Below, one piece after another: positions 7,391 to 14,079 of a stretch of 14,079 nt of DNA. Within the stretch, counting starts at the first letter, position 1, and every line of letters begins with the position of its first letter. The DNA is from Pseudomonadota bacterium. GTDB taxonomy: Bacteria; Pseudomonadota; Alphaproteobacteria; Rhizobiales; Rhizobiaceae. Made by a program: the position numbers and the translations under genes. The stretch spans positions 1 to 14,079 of the forward strand of contig JAEWDP010000066.1 of NCBI GenBank assembly GCA_023390055.1, in the 5' to 3' direction. A model generated the notes under the pieces. That model did not search any database. It worked only from the letters and a program-made list of their open reading frames with translations, and had not been told where the DNA came from.

Positions 7391-8200
7391 ATGGCAGTCA
7401 ATTTTCTACGTCGCCGCGCAGTAATAGCCACGCTGGCATTATCAACAGTGCTGGCCGCATGCGGCAGTATGCCTGGCAGCGCGCCGAAGAACACAATAAC
7501 GGTGATTTCATCCGGCGGCTTTGCCTCTTCGGTAGAAGCGCTTGCACCGCAATTTGAGAAACAGTCTGGCTACCATGTCGAGATCATTCATGGCTCTTCC
7601 ATGGGCGGCGCCACCGATTCCATTCCAGCCCGACTTGATCGCGGCGAACCCGCAGATATGGTTATCCTGGCCCGCAATTCACTGGATAAACTGGCTACCA
7701 AAGGCCAGGTGGTTCAGGGTAGTCAGGTGGATCTGGTTCGCTCTCTTATTGGTATCTCGGTACAGAAAGGCGCACCCAAACCAGACATAAGCAGCACTGC
7801 GGCGGTCAAACGTGCGCTGCTGGCTGCACCGTCTATTGCGTATTCTGCCAGCGCCAGCGGGACTTACTACGAAAAAGAAATGATCAAGAAACTGGGCATC
7901 GAAGCCCAGGTCAAACCCAAAAGCAAACGTATTGTGTCTGAGCGCGTAGGTGCCGTTGTTGCCCGAGGCGATGCTGCGCTAGGTCTGCAGCAGGTCAGCG
8001 AACTCCTGCCCATCAAAGGCGCGGATTTTGTTGGCGTATTGCCAGCAGAATTGCAGAAAGAGACAGTATTCTCTGCCGGCATTACCAGCCATGCACGTAA
8101 TCAGCAAGGCGCAAATGAGCTGATCAAGTATCTGACTTCGCCTGCCGCCGTAGAGACCATTAAACAGAACGGCCTGGAACCCGCGTTTACTGCCAAATAG
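7391..8200 (+). CDS. ModA-like substrate-binding lipoprotein
   Basis: A periplasmic solute-binding protein of the extracellular type II class (molybdate/ModA-like family, SBP_bac_11), 269 residues. The start at 7391 is set by a strong AAGGAGG at 7377-7383 with seven bases of spacing. An in-frame ATG at 7277 would add 38 residues in front of the signal peptide and is rejected. The signal peptide has a basic start (FLRRRAVIA), a hydrophobic core and a lipobox LAAC, with the lipidated cysteine at 24. After it come ITVISSGGFASSVEALAPQF, a GSSMGG loop and GEPADMVILA, matching the ModA order (AAASL..., SS loop, GAPADLFIS). No ModB or ModC gene accompanies it here. Such stand-alone members may serve another transporter or bind organic ligands, so calling it a molybdate carrier would be unsafe. 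It may be coregulated with the downstream gene cluster, but a 228-base gap and a possible hairpin separate them. Confidence 0.9.
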   Translation: MAVNFLRRRAVIATLALSTVLAACGSMPGSAPKNTITVISSGGFASSVEALAPQFEKQSGYHVEIIHGSSMGGATDSIPARLDRGEPADMVILARNSLDKLATKGQVVQGSQVDLVRSLIGISVQKGAPKPDISSTAAVKRALLAAPSIAYSASASGTYYEKEMIKKLGIEAQVKPKSKRIVSERVGAVVARGDAALGLQQVSELLPIKGADFVGVLPAELQKETVFSAGITSHARNQQGANELIKYLTSPAAVETIKQNGLEPAFTAK

Positions 8201-8211
8201 AATCATAAAGA

Positions 8212-8247
8212 CTGACACGGTTCGCCCCTTCAGGCAGATCGTGTCAG
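8212..8247 (+). terminator. Possible weak terminator after the ModA-like gene
   Basis: CTGACACG (8212-8219) pairs with CGTGTCAG (8240-8247). An inner GCC/GGC helix (8224-8226/8233-8235) closes a 6-base loop. The structure begins 12 bases after the stop codon, as expected for a terminator, but no T-run follows, so it may be rho-assisted or a stabilising 3' hairpin. Confidence 0.4.
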
Positions 8248-8363
8248 CGACGGTACTCACGAAAAGCACAACATCACCGCTGCTGATCTTCATTAAAGCG
8301 GTATCTAGTCGATAAAAGCGATTGACATGAAAATCGCGAATGACATTTTCTTTCCTCGTGATA

Positions 8364-8384
8364 AATCCCGCTTTGTTAGGGATT
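8364..8384. promoter_or_regulatory. Inverted repeat upstream of the GntR gene
   Basis: AATCCC (8364-8369) and GGGATT (8379-8384) form a dyad with a 9-base spacer, just upstream of the predicted -35 element of the regulator gene. Its position would suit an operator or activator site. The arms are only six bases, so chance is possible. Confidence 0.25.
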
Positions 8385-8393
8385 AACCCCAGC

Positions 8394-8436
8394 TTGTTTA
8401 TTTCAATTGTGCTTATTATTATGATTTTATGCACAA
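8394..8436 (+). promoter_or_regulatory. Predicted promoter and operator-like dyad at the GntR gene start
   Basis: TTGTTT (8394-8399) and TATTAT (8417-8422) are separated by 17 bases, close to sigma-70 consensus. Transcription would then start near 8429, the annotated ATG itself. A dyad TTGTGC (8407-8412)/GCACAA (8431-8436) flanks the -10 element and overlaps the start codon, a sensible position for autorepression. I saw no match to the GTxTAxAC core often reported for HutC-type regulators. Confidence 0.4.
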
Positions 8437-9199
8437 CGAGACAAAACTACGCAACGAAAGCCGTATGCCCCTGTATTTGCAGGTGGCCAAGCTGATGCGG
8501 CAAAAGATCGAAAGCCAGCAATGGCGTTTCGGCGAGCAGATTCCTACTCTGGATAATCTGGTCGCCGAGTTCGACGTTTCGCGTATCACGCTCAGAGCAG
8601 CACTAAATCTACTGGAAGACAGCGGCATTATCCGGCGTACCCGTGGTGTAGGCACATTTGTAGCCAAAGACTTGTCGGAACAACGCTGGTTCAGGCTGGC
8701 CAGCACCTTTGACGAGCTGGTTCAGACTGTTTCCACCCTCAAGATTCATATGTTGCCGGTAGAGGCTGGCGAACAGGTGACGGATACTGCCAGCGGCTTT
8801 GCCTTTGGCTTCGATGGCAACTGTAATCATTACGAGCGTCTGCATCGCGTGCACTATCGCAACGATACGCCGTACTGTGTGATTGACCTGTATCTGGAAA
8901 AGACCATTTTCGAAAGCAATCCTGAGGGTTATCGGACAGCACCGGTGGTTCCGCAACTTGCAGCCAGACCTGATATCACAATTGACCAGGCGCGCCAGAC
9001 GATGCGCATCACAGTTTCGGATCGAGACACGGCAAACCGTTTGAATATCGGCGTGGGAGACCCTATCGCCGATGTCTGTCGCGTCTTCAAAGATCCGACA
9101 GGAAAAATTCTTTATTACGCACATATTCAATACCCGGCGCAGTTGATTCAGATCGACACAGATCTTTTGCAGCACGGCCGGCAAAACACGCAACATTAA
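8429..9199 (+). CDS. GntR-family transcriptional regulator, HutC type (UTRA domain)
   Basis: A DNA-binding regulator of 256 residues, normal for the HutC subfamily. The N-terminal winged helix-turn-helix (about 14-79) shows the GntR pattern: PLYLQVAKLMRQKIES, GEQIPTLDNLVAEFDVSRITLRAALNLLEDSGII, then the wing RTRGVGTFVA. The C-terminal UTRA effector-binding domain spans about 95-243, including YERLHRVHYRNDTPYCV and the closing strand pair RVFKDPTGKILYYAHIQYPA. Such proteins usually repress nearby uptake or catabolic genes until a pathway metabolite binds. It lies 45 bases before the transporter on the same strand, so it probably controls that operon and itself. The ATG at 8429 has no ribosome-binding site. 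An in-frame ATG at 8465 (residue 13) has a weak GAAAG upstream and still keeps the whole DNA-binding domain, so the true start is uncertain. Confidence 0.93.
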   Translation: MHNETKLRNESRMPLYLQVAKLMRQKIESQQWRFGEQIPTLDNLVAEFDVSRITLRAALNLLEDSGIIRRTRGVGTFVAKDLSEQRWFRLASTFDELVQTVSTLKIHMLPVEAGEQVTDTASGFAFGFDGNCNHYERLHRVHYRNDTPYCVIDLYLEKTIFESNPEGYRTAPVVPQLAARPDITIDQARQTMRITVSDRDTANRLNIGVGDPIADVCRVFKDPTGKILYYAHIQYPAQLIQIDTDLLQHGRQNTQH

Positions 9200-9244
9200 A
9201 AAAGCCGGGCGCGGCAATCGTATAAAACGCATGGAGACAAGAGG

Positions 9245-10030
9245 ATGGCCAAAGCCGTTAGAAGCAGCACCCGATTGGGCAACGTCGCCTGGTCGGTCTT
9301 TCCGTTCATCTGCCTGATAGCCCTATGGATGGTGGTACATGCATCCGGCATTATCAGTCCCGCGCTGCTGCCTTCCCCGCTTGAAGTGCTGCAGACGTTC
9401 TGGACGCATTTAACCAAGGGCGGTCTGCTGATCAATATGTGGATGTCCATACAACGCGTGGTGGGCGGACTGCTGCTGGGCATGCTGCTGGCCGTTCCTA
9501 TCGGATTTCTGATCGGCTGGTATAAGCCGATTCGCCGCTTTGTGGATCCGCTGGTCAATTTCTTTCGTGCCCTGCCCCCCATTGCGCTTATTCCACTTGT
9601 GATTGTGTATTTCGGCATCGGAGAGATGGCCAAAATCGCGATTCTGTTCTACGCATCCTTTTTTGCCGCTGTGATTGTGATGTATGAAGGCATGAGTCAG
9701 ATCAGTCCCGTCTATATTCGCGTCGCCAAGACGCTGGGTGCCACGGATATGGAAATCTTTTTGAAAGTGATGGTGCCCATGACCGTGCCGCATATGCTGA
9801 CAGCCCTGCGGGTTGCCTTGGGCGTCGCCTGGGCCACACTGGTGGCAGCTGAACTGGTCGCAGCCCAGGAGGGACTGGGTGCCATGATTCAGAACGCCTC
9901 GGCTTTCTTTGATCTGCGATCCATTTATGTGGGCATTATCTGCATTGGTGCAATTGCTCTGTTGATGGATATCGCCATACGCAAATTATCGAACCGATTG
10001 ATTGGCTGGCAGGACCGGGCCGGAGAATAA
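9245..10030 (+). CDS. ABC transporter permease, TauC/SsuC-type
   Basis: Inner-membrane permease of a nitrate/sulfonate/taurine-type ABC importer, 261 residues, the usual length. Hydrophobic segments near 15-35, 68-91, 104-124, 129-147, 184-205 and 225-245 fit six membrane helices. The cytoplasmic coupling loop at about 148-182 carries the EAA-type pattern of this family (YEGMSQISPVYIRVAKTLGA, then a VMVPMTVP end). GGAG at 9233-9236 gives the start good spacing. Its stop codon abuts the ATPase start, so the two are translationally coupled. It follows the GntR gene by 45 bases, with only a poor promoter-like TATAAA (9221-9226) between. The family transports anions and small organics such as sulfonates, pyrimidines and aromatic acids; the actual substrate cannot be told from the permease. 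Confidence 0.95.
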   Translation: MAKAVRSSTRLGNVAWSVFPFICLIALWMVVHASGIISPALLPSPLEVLQTFWTHLTKGGLLINMWMSIQRVVGGLLLGMLLAVPIGFLIGWYKPIRRFVDPLVNFFRALPPIALIPLVIVYFGIGEMAKIAILFYASFFAAVIVMYEGMSQISPVYIRVAKTLGATDMEIFLKVMVPMTVPHMLTALRVALGVAWATLVAAELVAAQEGLGAMIQNASAFFDLRSIYVGIICIGAIALLMDIAIRKLSNRLIGWQDRAGE

Positions 10031-10852
10031 ATGATGCAGACAAACAAAGAGCGCATTGTTTTTGACAATGTTTCCATGCAGTTCGAGACGTCCAACGGTC
10101 AGCTCGAAGTCGTTCGTGATATGTCATTTGCGGTTAACCAAGGTGACTTTATTTCACTTGTGGGCCCATCTGGCTGCGGCAAAACCACGCTGATGAACAT
10201 GGCTGCCGGTTTCGTCAAACCCACAGGCGGGGAAGTTTTGCTGGACGGCAGGCAGATAGATGAGCCCGGCCCGGATCGCGGTGTGATGTTCCAGGAGTAT
10301 GGTGTTTTTCCGTGGCTGACCGTAGAGCAGAATATTGCATTTGGCCTGAATCTGAAAGTCAGCAAAAACCTGACCACTGCCGAGAAAAAGGAAATTGTGG
10401 ATCGCTACCTGAACCTGATGGGGCTTCATGATTTTCGCAAAGCCTATCCCAAAACGCTTTCGGGCGGCATGAGACAGCGGCTGGCCTTGGCGAGAACCTA
10501 TGCGGTGCGTCCTGAGTTTGTGCTGATGGACGAACCTTTCGGCGCCCTGGATGCGCAGACGCGCAGCGCCATGCATGATTTATTGCTGGACGTGCTGTAT
10601 GCCGAAGGAAAAACCGTGATGCTGATAACGCATTCGGTCGAAGAAGCCGTTTATCTGTCAAGCAAGGTTCTGATTATTTCCGCTCGCCCTTCGCGGATTC
10701 GAGAGGTAGTGGAAATTCCCTTTCCGTATCCTCGTCATCGATCATTACAGGAAACCCCCGAATTCATTGCCCTGCGTGCCCATATTCACAACAGTGTGAT
10801 GCAGGAATACGCTGCCCAGGAAGCCCTGGCCAGGGAAAACCGCGTCGCCTAG
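10031..10852 (+). CDS. ABC transporter ATP-binding protein, TauB/SsuB-type
   Basis: Cytoplasmic ATPase that powers the importer, 273 residues. All nucleotide-binding motifs are intact: Walker A GPSGCGKT (45-52), Q-loop glutamine at 88 (MFQEYGVFPW), signature LSGGMRQR (143-150), Walker B VLMDEP (164-169), D-loop ALD (172-174) and switch histidine 201 (ITHSVEEA). The PWLTVEQNI stretch after the Q-loop is typical of the taurine/nitrate/sulfonate importers. The first ATG follows the permease stop with no gap. A second ATG three bases later is equally placed behind GGAGA at 10022-10026, so the N-terminus is uncertain by one residue. It should associate as a dimer with the adjacent permease. Confidence 0.96.
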   Translation: MMQTNKERIVFDNVSMQFETSNGQLEVVRDMSFAVNQGDFISLVGPSGCGKTTLMNMAAGFVKPTGGEVLLDGRQIDEPGPDRGVMFQEYGVFPWLTVEQNIAFGLNLKVSKNLTTAEKKEIVDRYLNLMGLHDFRKAYPKTLSGGMRQRLALARTYAVRPEFVLMDEPFGALDAQTRSAMHDLLLDVLYAEGKTVMLITHSVEEAVYLSSKVLIISARPSRIREVVEIPFPYPRHRSLQETPEFIALRAHIHNSVMQEYAAQEALARENRVA

Positions 10853-10889
10853 GCGCACCAGCTGTCAAATCTCAAAGGAGGTAGTTGCC

Positions 10890-11888
10890 ATGAAACGTAG
10901 AACTTTTCTTAAAATGACGGCAGGAACGGCAGCGGTTGCGCTACACGCTTCGCCCCTGTTTGCCCAAAGCAGCACGAAGGTCAGGGTCGGCTATCTGCAT
11001 ACCCTGGCAGTAGACGGCCAGATCTGGCTTGCTGAAGACATGGGTATCTGGAAGAAGAACGGATTACAAATGGAATTTACCCAGTTCCAGACCGGACTGG
11101 AGCTCTTCCAGGCCATGAGCGGTGGCAGTATCGATGTCCTGAGTACGGGCGCAGTCATGTCCAACTTCCCGGCACGGGGTCAGGGCAAAGTGTTTCTGAT
11201 GAATGACGTTGAGTTCGCGACGGCGCAGCTCTGGGTTCATCCTGATATGGGTATCAATTCTGTGGCCGACCTCAAGGGCAAGCAGATTTCCACCACCACA
11301 GGCACCACGGCTCACGTGTTCCTGGACAACGCGCTGCGCAAGAATGGCATTGATCCGAAAAAAGACGTGAAGATTATCAATCAGCGCATGCAGGATGCAG
11401 TGACCGCTTTTATTTCCAAAGCGGTACCAGCGATTGCCCTGTGGGTGCCGTTCAATATCCCCATTCGCAACAAGGTGCCGGGAGCAAAAATGCTTATGGA
11501 TGCCTCGGGTTTTTATCCTGAAGCCGCCATTATGGGGGGCTGGGCTGCACGCAATGATTATTACGAAAAGAATAAGCCGGTGCTGGAGAAGATAATTCGC
11601 GGCTGGGCCGAAGCCAATGATTATCTGATCGCCAATACAGACAAGGCCCTGGAGGCGATTCAGAGCAAGCATTATCAGCAGGTGCCGCTGGCCGATATCA
11701 AGGAACAGTACGCCGCACAGAAAATGTTTACGTCCAAGGACTGGGCCAAACTTTATGAAGATGGTTCGGTCACCAAATGGCTGCAACGAACGACTGATTT
11801 CTTTATTGACTTTGCGACTATTCCCAATCCGACACCCGCTTCGGAATATTTTGATCCTAAACTTTATCTGAATGTCATAAAACCATGA
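10890..11888 (+). CDS. ABC transporter substrate-binding protein, NMT1/TauA-like
   Basis: Periplasmic binding protein of the importer, 332 residues. The N-terminus KRRTFLK followed by a mild hydrophobic stretch is a twin-arginine (Tat) type signal, with likely cleavage after LFA-25. The mature part begins KVRVGYLHTLAVDGQIWLA, the usual first strand and helix of the TauA/SsuA/NMT1 class. It continues with GLELFQAMSGGSIDVLSTG and SVADLKGKQISTTTGT, two family landmarks around the ligand cleft. A nearly perfect ribosome-binding site, AAAGGAGGT (10874-10882), precedes the start, suggesting high expression, as needed for a binding protein in excess over its permease. Its stop overlaps the start of the GMC oxidoreductase gene (ATGA), tying uptake to metabolism. 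The ligand is unknown. Tat export would mean the protein folds before crossing the membrane. Confidence 0.94.
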   Translation: MKRRTFLKMTAGTAAVALHASPLFAQSSTKVRVGYLHTLAVDGQIWLAEDMGIWKKNGLQMEFTQFQTGLELFQAMSGGSIDVLSTGAVMSNFPARGQGKVFLMNDVEFATAQLWVHPDMGINSVADLKGKQISTTTGTTAHVFLDNALRKNGIDPKKDVKIINQRMQDAVTAFISKAVPAIALWVPFNIPIRNKVPGAKMLMDASGFYPEAAIMGGWAARNDYYEKNKPVLEKIIRGWAEANDYLIANTDKALEAIQSKHYQQVPLADIKEQYAAQKMFTSKDWAKLYEDGSVTKWLQRTTDFFIDFATIPNPTPASEYFDPKLYLNVIKP

Positions 11889-13498
11889 ATGAAATAAAAC
11901 GGCAGCAGGCGGGTTACGACTACATTATTGTTGGGGCAGGATCGGCCGGCTGCGTGCTGGCCAATCGTCTGTCTGCCGATCCGGCGGTAAAAGTGCTGCT
12001 GCTGGAAGCCGGCAAACCCAACACGAACTTCTGGCTTCATCTGCCTGTCGGATATTTCAAAACGATTTACGATACGCGCTTCTCGCGGCTCTTCGATACC
12101 GATCCCTGCGAAGGGACTGCTGGCAGGAACATCGTCTGGCCGCGCGGTCGAGTTCTGGGCGGGTCCAGCTCCATCAACGGCCTGCTTTATATTCGGGGTC
12201 AGCACCGCGATTATGATGACTGGGCCGCGAAAGGCGCCGATGGCTGGGATTACCAGTCCGTGCTGCCGTTCTTCAAACGCTCGGAAGGCTATGAAGGTGG
12301 CGACAGCGAATATCACGGTGGTCATGGCGAGCTGGGCGTATCCAATCTGAAGAACGATCACCCTTATTGCCGGGCCTGGGTGGCGGCCGGCCAGGAATTT
12401 GGATTGCCGTTCAATCCGGACTTCAATGGCGCGACCGAGTTCGGCGTGGGCGCTTACCAGCTCAGCATGAAAAACGGCTGGCGTTCCAGTTCAGCAACCG
12501 CGTTTTTGCGGCCTGTGCAGGCCCGCACTAATCTTACCGTGCTCACTGAAGCGCACCTGACACGCATTCTTTTCCAGGGGACCACGGCCACCGGTGTGGA
12601 ATGGGTGAAAAACGGGTCTGTACATCAGGCAGTGGCTGACCGCGAAGTGATTCTGTCTGCCGGTGCCGTGCAGTCTCCGCAAATATTGCAATTGTCAGGC
12701 ATCGGACCCCGCGCCCTGCTGGAAAAATATGGCATTCCCGTCATTCATGATGCGCCCGAGGTAGGAGAAAACCTGAAAGATCATTATCAGGCCAGAACCA
12801 TTGTCAGACTCAAGCATAAGCTTTCCCTGAATAATGACGTTCGCAATCCCATCCGGCTTGCCGCCATGGGTCTGCAATGGGCGTTCAAAAACGCAGGGCC
12901 GCTGACGGTGGGAGCAGGACAGGTCGGCGGTTTTGCCAAAACAGAATTCGCCAGAGACGACCGGTCCGATATGCAGTTCAATGTCATGCCGCTGTCGGTA
13001 GACAAACCCGGAACACCACTTCATCACTATCCGGGCTTTACGGCTTCTGCAAGCCAGTGCAGGCCTGCCTCGCGCGGACGACTGCAGATACGCAGCACCG
13101 ATCCGCTGGCCGCACCGCATATCGAGACCAATTACCTTAGTGAAGAGATTGATCGAAATACACTGGTGGCAGGGTTGGAGATATTGCGCGAGATCTACAA
13201 CCAGCCGTCCTTTCGGGATCTGATTGATACCGAGATGCTGCCAGGTGCGGCGCGCAATTCAAAAGCAGGCCTTCTTGAATTCGCCCGCGAAGGTGGCGGC
13301 ACGGTCTTTCATGCCGTAGGAACCTGCCGCATGGGTTCAGACGCGAGCGCAGTGGTTGATGCGACACTGAAAGTACAGGGCGTGCAACGCCTGCGGGTGA
13401 TCGATGCCTCGGTCATGCCCGAGATGGTGTCTGCCAATACCAACGCCGCCTCCATCATGATCGGAGAAAAAGGCGCAGATCTGGTGTTGAAGGGATAA
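11885..13498 (+). CDS. GMC-family FAD-dependent oxidoreductase
   Basis: Flavoprotein alcohol dehydrogenase or oxidase of the glucose-methanol-choline family, 537 residues, typical of the bacterial choline-dehydrogenase-like group. The FAD-binding Rossmann motif GAGSAG is at 17-22, with ribose-binding Glu41 in LLLEAG. GMC signature 1 (PRGRVLGGSSSINGLLYIRG) is at 86-105 and signature 2 (GAVQSPQILQLSGIGP) at 260-275. The catalytic pair is present: His476 in TVFHAVGTCRMG and Asn520 in ANTNAASIMI. No signal peptide is seen, so it is cytoplasmic. The start codon overlaps the previous stop by ATGA, so translation is coupled. The family oxidises primary or secondary alcohols to carbonyls. With the importer upstream and an enolase-superfamily enzyme downstream, it probably performs the first oxidation of the imported compound. 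The start codon has no independent ribosome-binding site. Choline itself is not implied: no aldehyde dehydrogenase or BetI-like regulator is present. Confidence 0.95.
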   Translation: MNEIKRQQAGYDYIIVGAGSAGCVLANRLSADPAVKVLLLEAGKPNTNFWLHLPVGYFKTIYDTRFSRLFDTDPCEGTAGRNIVWPRGRVLGGSSSINGLLYIRGQHRDYDDWAAKGADGWDYQSVLPFFKRSEGYEGGDSEYHGGHGELGVSNLKNDHPYCRAWVAAGQEFGLPFNPDFNGATEFGVGAYQLSMKNGWRSSSATAFLRPVQARTNLTVLTEAHLTRILFQGTTATGVEWVKNGSVHQAVADREVILSAGAVQSPQILQLSGIGPRALLEKYGIPVIHDAPEVGENLKDHYQARTIVRLKHKLSLNNDVRNPIRLAAMGLQWAFKNAGPLTVGAGQVGGFAKTEFARDDRSDMQFNVMPLSVDKPGTPLHHYPGFTASASQCRPASRGRLQIRSTDPLAAPHIETNYLSEEIDRNTLVAGLEILREIYNQPSFRDLIDTEMLPGAARNSKAGLLEFAREGGGTVFHAVGTCRMGSDASAVVDATLKVQGVQRLRVIDASVMPEMVSANTNAASIMIGEKGADLVLKG

Positions 13499-13518
13499 GC
13501 ACCTGCGCTTGCACCAGT

Positions 13519-13533
13519 ATTGAAAATTTCAAT
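13519..13533. promoter_or_regulatory. Short perfect palindrome before the enolase-superfamily gene
   Basis: ATTGAAA-A-TTTCAAT is a perfect dyad with 7-base arms in the 52-base gap between the oxidoreductase stop and the next start. A partial third copy (TTGAAA, 13533-13538) follows. It could be a regulator site or an internal operon element. It is short and AT-rich, so it could be chance. Confidence 0.3.
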
Positions 13534-13550
13534 TGAAAACAGGGAACACC

Positions 13551-14079
13551 ATGGCAGGCAATGAGATGGAAAGCCAATTGCAGTTCAAACCCATACGTCT
13601 TGCGCGCGTAGAGGCACTCGTGTTTCGTGCACCAGTCACTGAACCGGTGCAGACGTCTTTCGGCATCATGCATGACAGACCGGCCGTGCTGGTACAAGTA
13701 GAAAGCGAAGACGGCATCGTAGGCTGGGGCGAGATCTGGTGCAATTTTCCCGCCGTGGGTGCGGAACATCGTGCAAGAATATTGCAGTCCGCCATTGCGC
13801 CGATATTGATGGAGCGGGCCTGGGACACACCGCGCCAGGCCTTCGAAACACTGCATCAGCGACTTCACGTACTGGGCATACAGTGTGGCGAGCCCGGCAC
13901 CATCGCGCAGGCCATTGCCGGCGCGGATATGGCGTTGTGGGACCTGTTCGCCCGGCAAATGCAAATGCCGCTATGGCAGTTACTGGGTGGCACGCCTGAA
14001 ATTTCCGTGTATGCCTCGGGCATCAGCCCCACGGATCCGGAGAAGCTTGCCGCGGCAAAACGAGAAGAAGGCTATCGCG
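13551..14079 (+). CDS. Mandelate racemase/muconate lactonizing-type enzyme, N-terminal part (cut by window end)
   Basis: The reading frame is open from ATG 13551 to the window edge (176 codons), with AGGGAA at 13541-13546 as ribosome-binding site. It shows the capping domain of the enolase superfamily: IRLARVEALVFRAPV, VLVQVESEDGIVGWGEIW (WGE at 59-61) and AIAGADMALWDL..QMPLWQLLGG (121-147), the hallmark leading into the TIM barrel, whose first strand (VYASG, 153-157) is visible. Members abstract a proton alpha to a carboxylate using Mg2+ and catalyse racemisation, cycloisomerisation or sugar-acid dehydration. The metal ligands and catalytic Lys/His lie beyond the window, so the subgroup and reaction cannot be decided. 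About half of the expected protein is missing because of the window end, not because the gene is broken. It lies 52 bases after the GMC gene, probably in the same operon. Confidence 0.92.
   Translation, partial: MAGNEMESQLQFKPIRLARVEALVFRAPVTEPVQTSFGIMHDRPAVLVQVESEDGIVGWGEIWCNFPAVGAEHRARILQSAIAPILMERAWDTPRQAFETLHQRLHVLGIQCGEPGTIAQAIAGADMALWDLFARQMQMPLWQLLGGTPEISVYASGISPTDPEKLAAAKREEGYR

Noticed and set aside
7979..8434. Minus-strand frame of 151 codons over the end of the ModA-like gene and the gap to the GntR gene
   Set aside because: It mostly overlaps a well-supported plus-strand gene and the GntR promoter, and has no recognisable domain or good start signal.
8609..9232. Minus-strand frame of 207 codons opposite the GntR gene
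   Set aside because: It lies almost wholly antisense to a gene with clear GntR and UTRA domains, and the translation shows no family pattern.
9199..9244. Terminator or separate promoter between the GntR gene and the permease
   Set aside because: The A-run and short GC stretch do not form a convincing stem followed by T-run, and TATAAA at 9221-9226 has no -35 partner at proper spacing.
11885..13498. Assignment as choline dehydrogenase (betA)
   Set aside because: GMC signatures are shared by many alcohol oxidoreductases, and no betaine aldehyde dehydrogenase, BetI-type regulator or choline transporter is present.

Overview
The window looks like chromosome from a Gram-negative betaproteobacterium. 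An Alcaligenaceae member (Advenella or a relative) is my best guess, from overall protein style, moderate GC and the mix of solute-binding proteins; this is inference from memory, not a search. There are no rRNA, tRNA, CRISPR, insertion-sequence or phage genes.

Left part (about 100-6500, minus strand): a surface-adhesion unit. A 1879-residue trimeric autotransporter adhesin (844-6483) is followed on the same strand by a 170-residue lipoprotein (216-728) and then a strong intrinsic terminator (104-147). The adhesin has an ESPR-type long signal peptide, a head of about 25 YadA-like turns, a stalk made of four tandem Trp-ring/neck/coiled-coil modules, further stalk domains and a YadA membrane anchor. 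The lipoprotein resembles the SecD periplasmic P1 head fold and is probably an accessory factor for exporting or stabilising the adhesin.

Middle (6484-7390): about 900 bases of AT-rich non-coding DNA between the divergent adhesin and the next gene. It carries several inverted repeats but no supportable gene. It presumably holds both divergent promoters and may be a target for an H-NS-like silencer.

Right part (7391-14079, plus strand): a stand-alone ModA-like periplasmic binding lipoprotein (7391-8200), then a compact catabolic or uptake cluster. The cluster contains a HutC-type GntR regulator (8429-9199), a TauABC/SsuABC-type ABC importer (permease 9245-10030, ATPase 10031-10852, Tat-type binding protein 10890-11888), a GMC flavoprotein oxidoreductase (11885-13498) and the start of a mandelate racemase/muconate lactonizing-type enolase-superfamily enzyme that runs off the window end (13551-14079). 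Tight spacing (direct abutment, a 4-base ATGA overlap) supports one operon. The likely logic is import of a small organic compound, oxidation of an alcohol group by the GMC enzyme, then a proton-abstraction step (dehydration, racemisation or cycloisomerisation) by the enolase-type enzyme, all under GntR control. The substrate cannot be read from the sequence.
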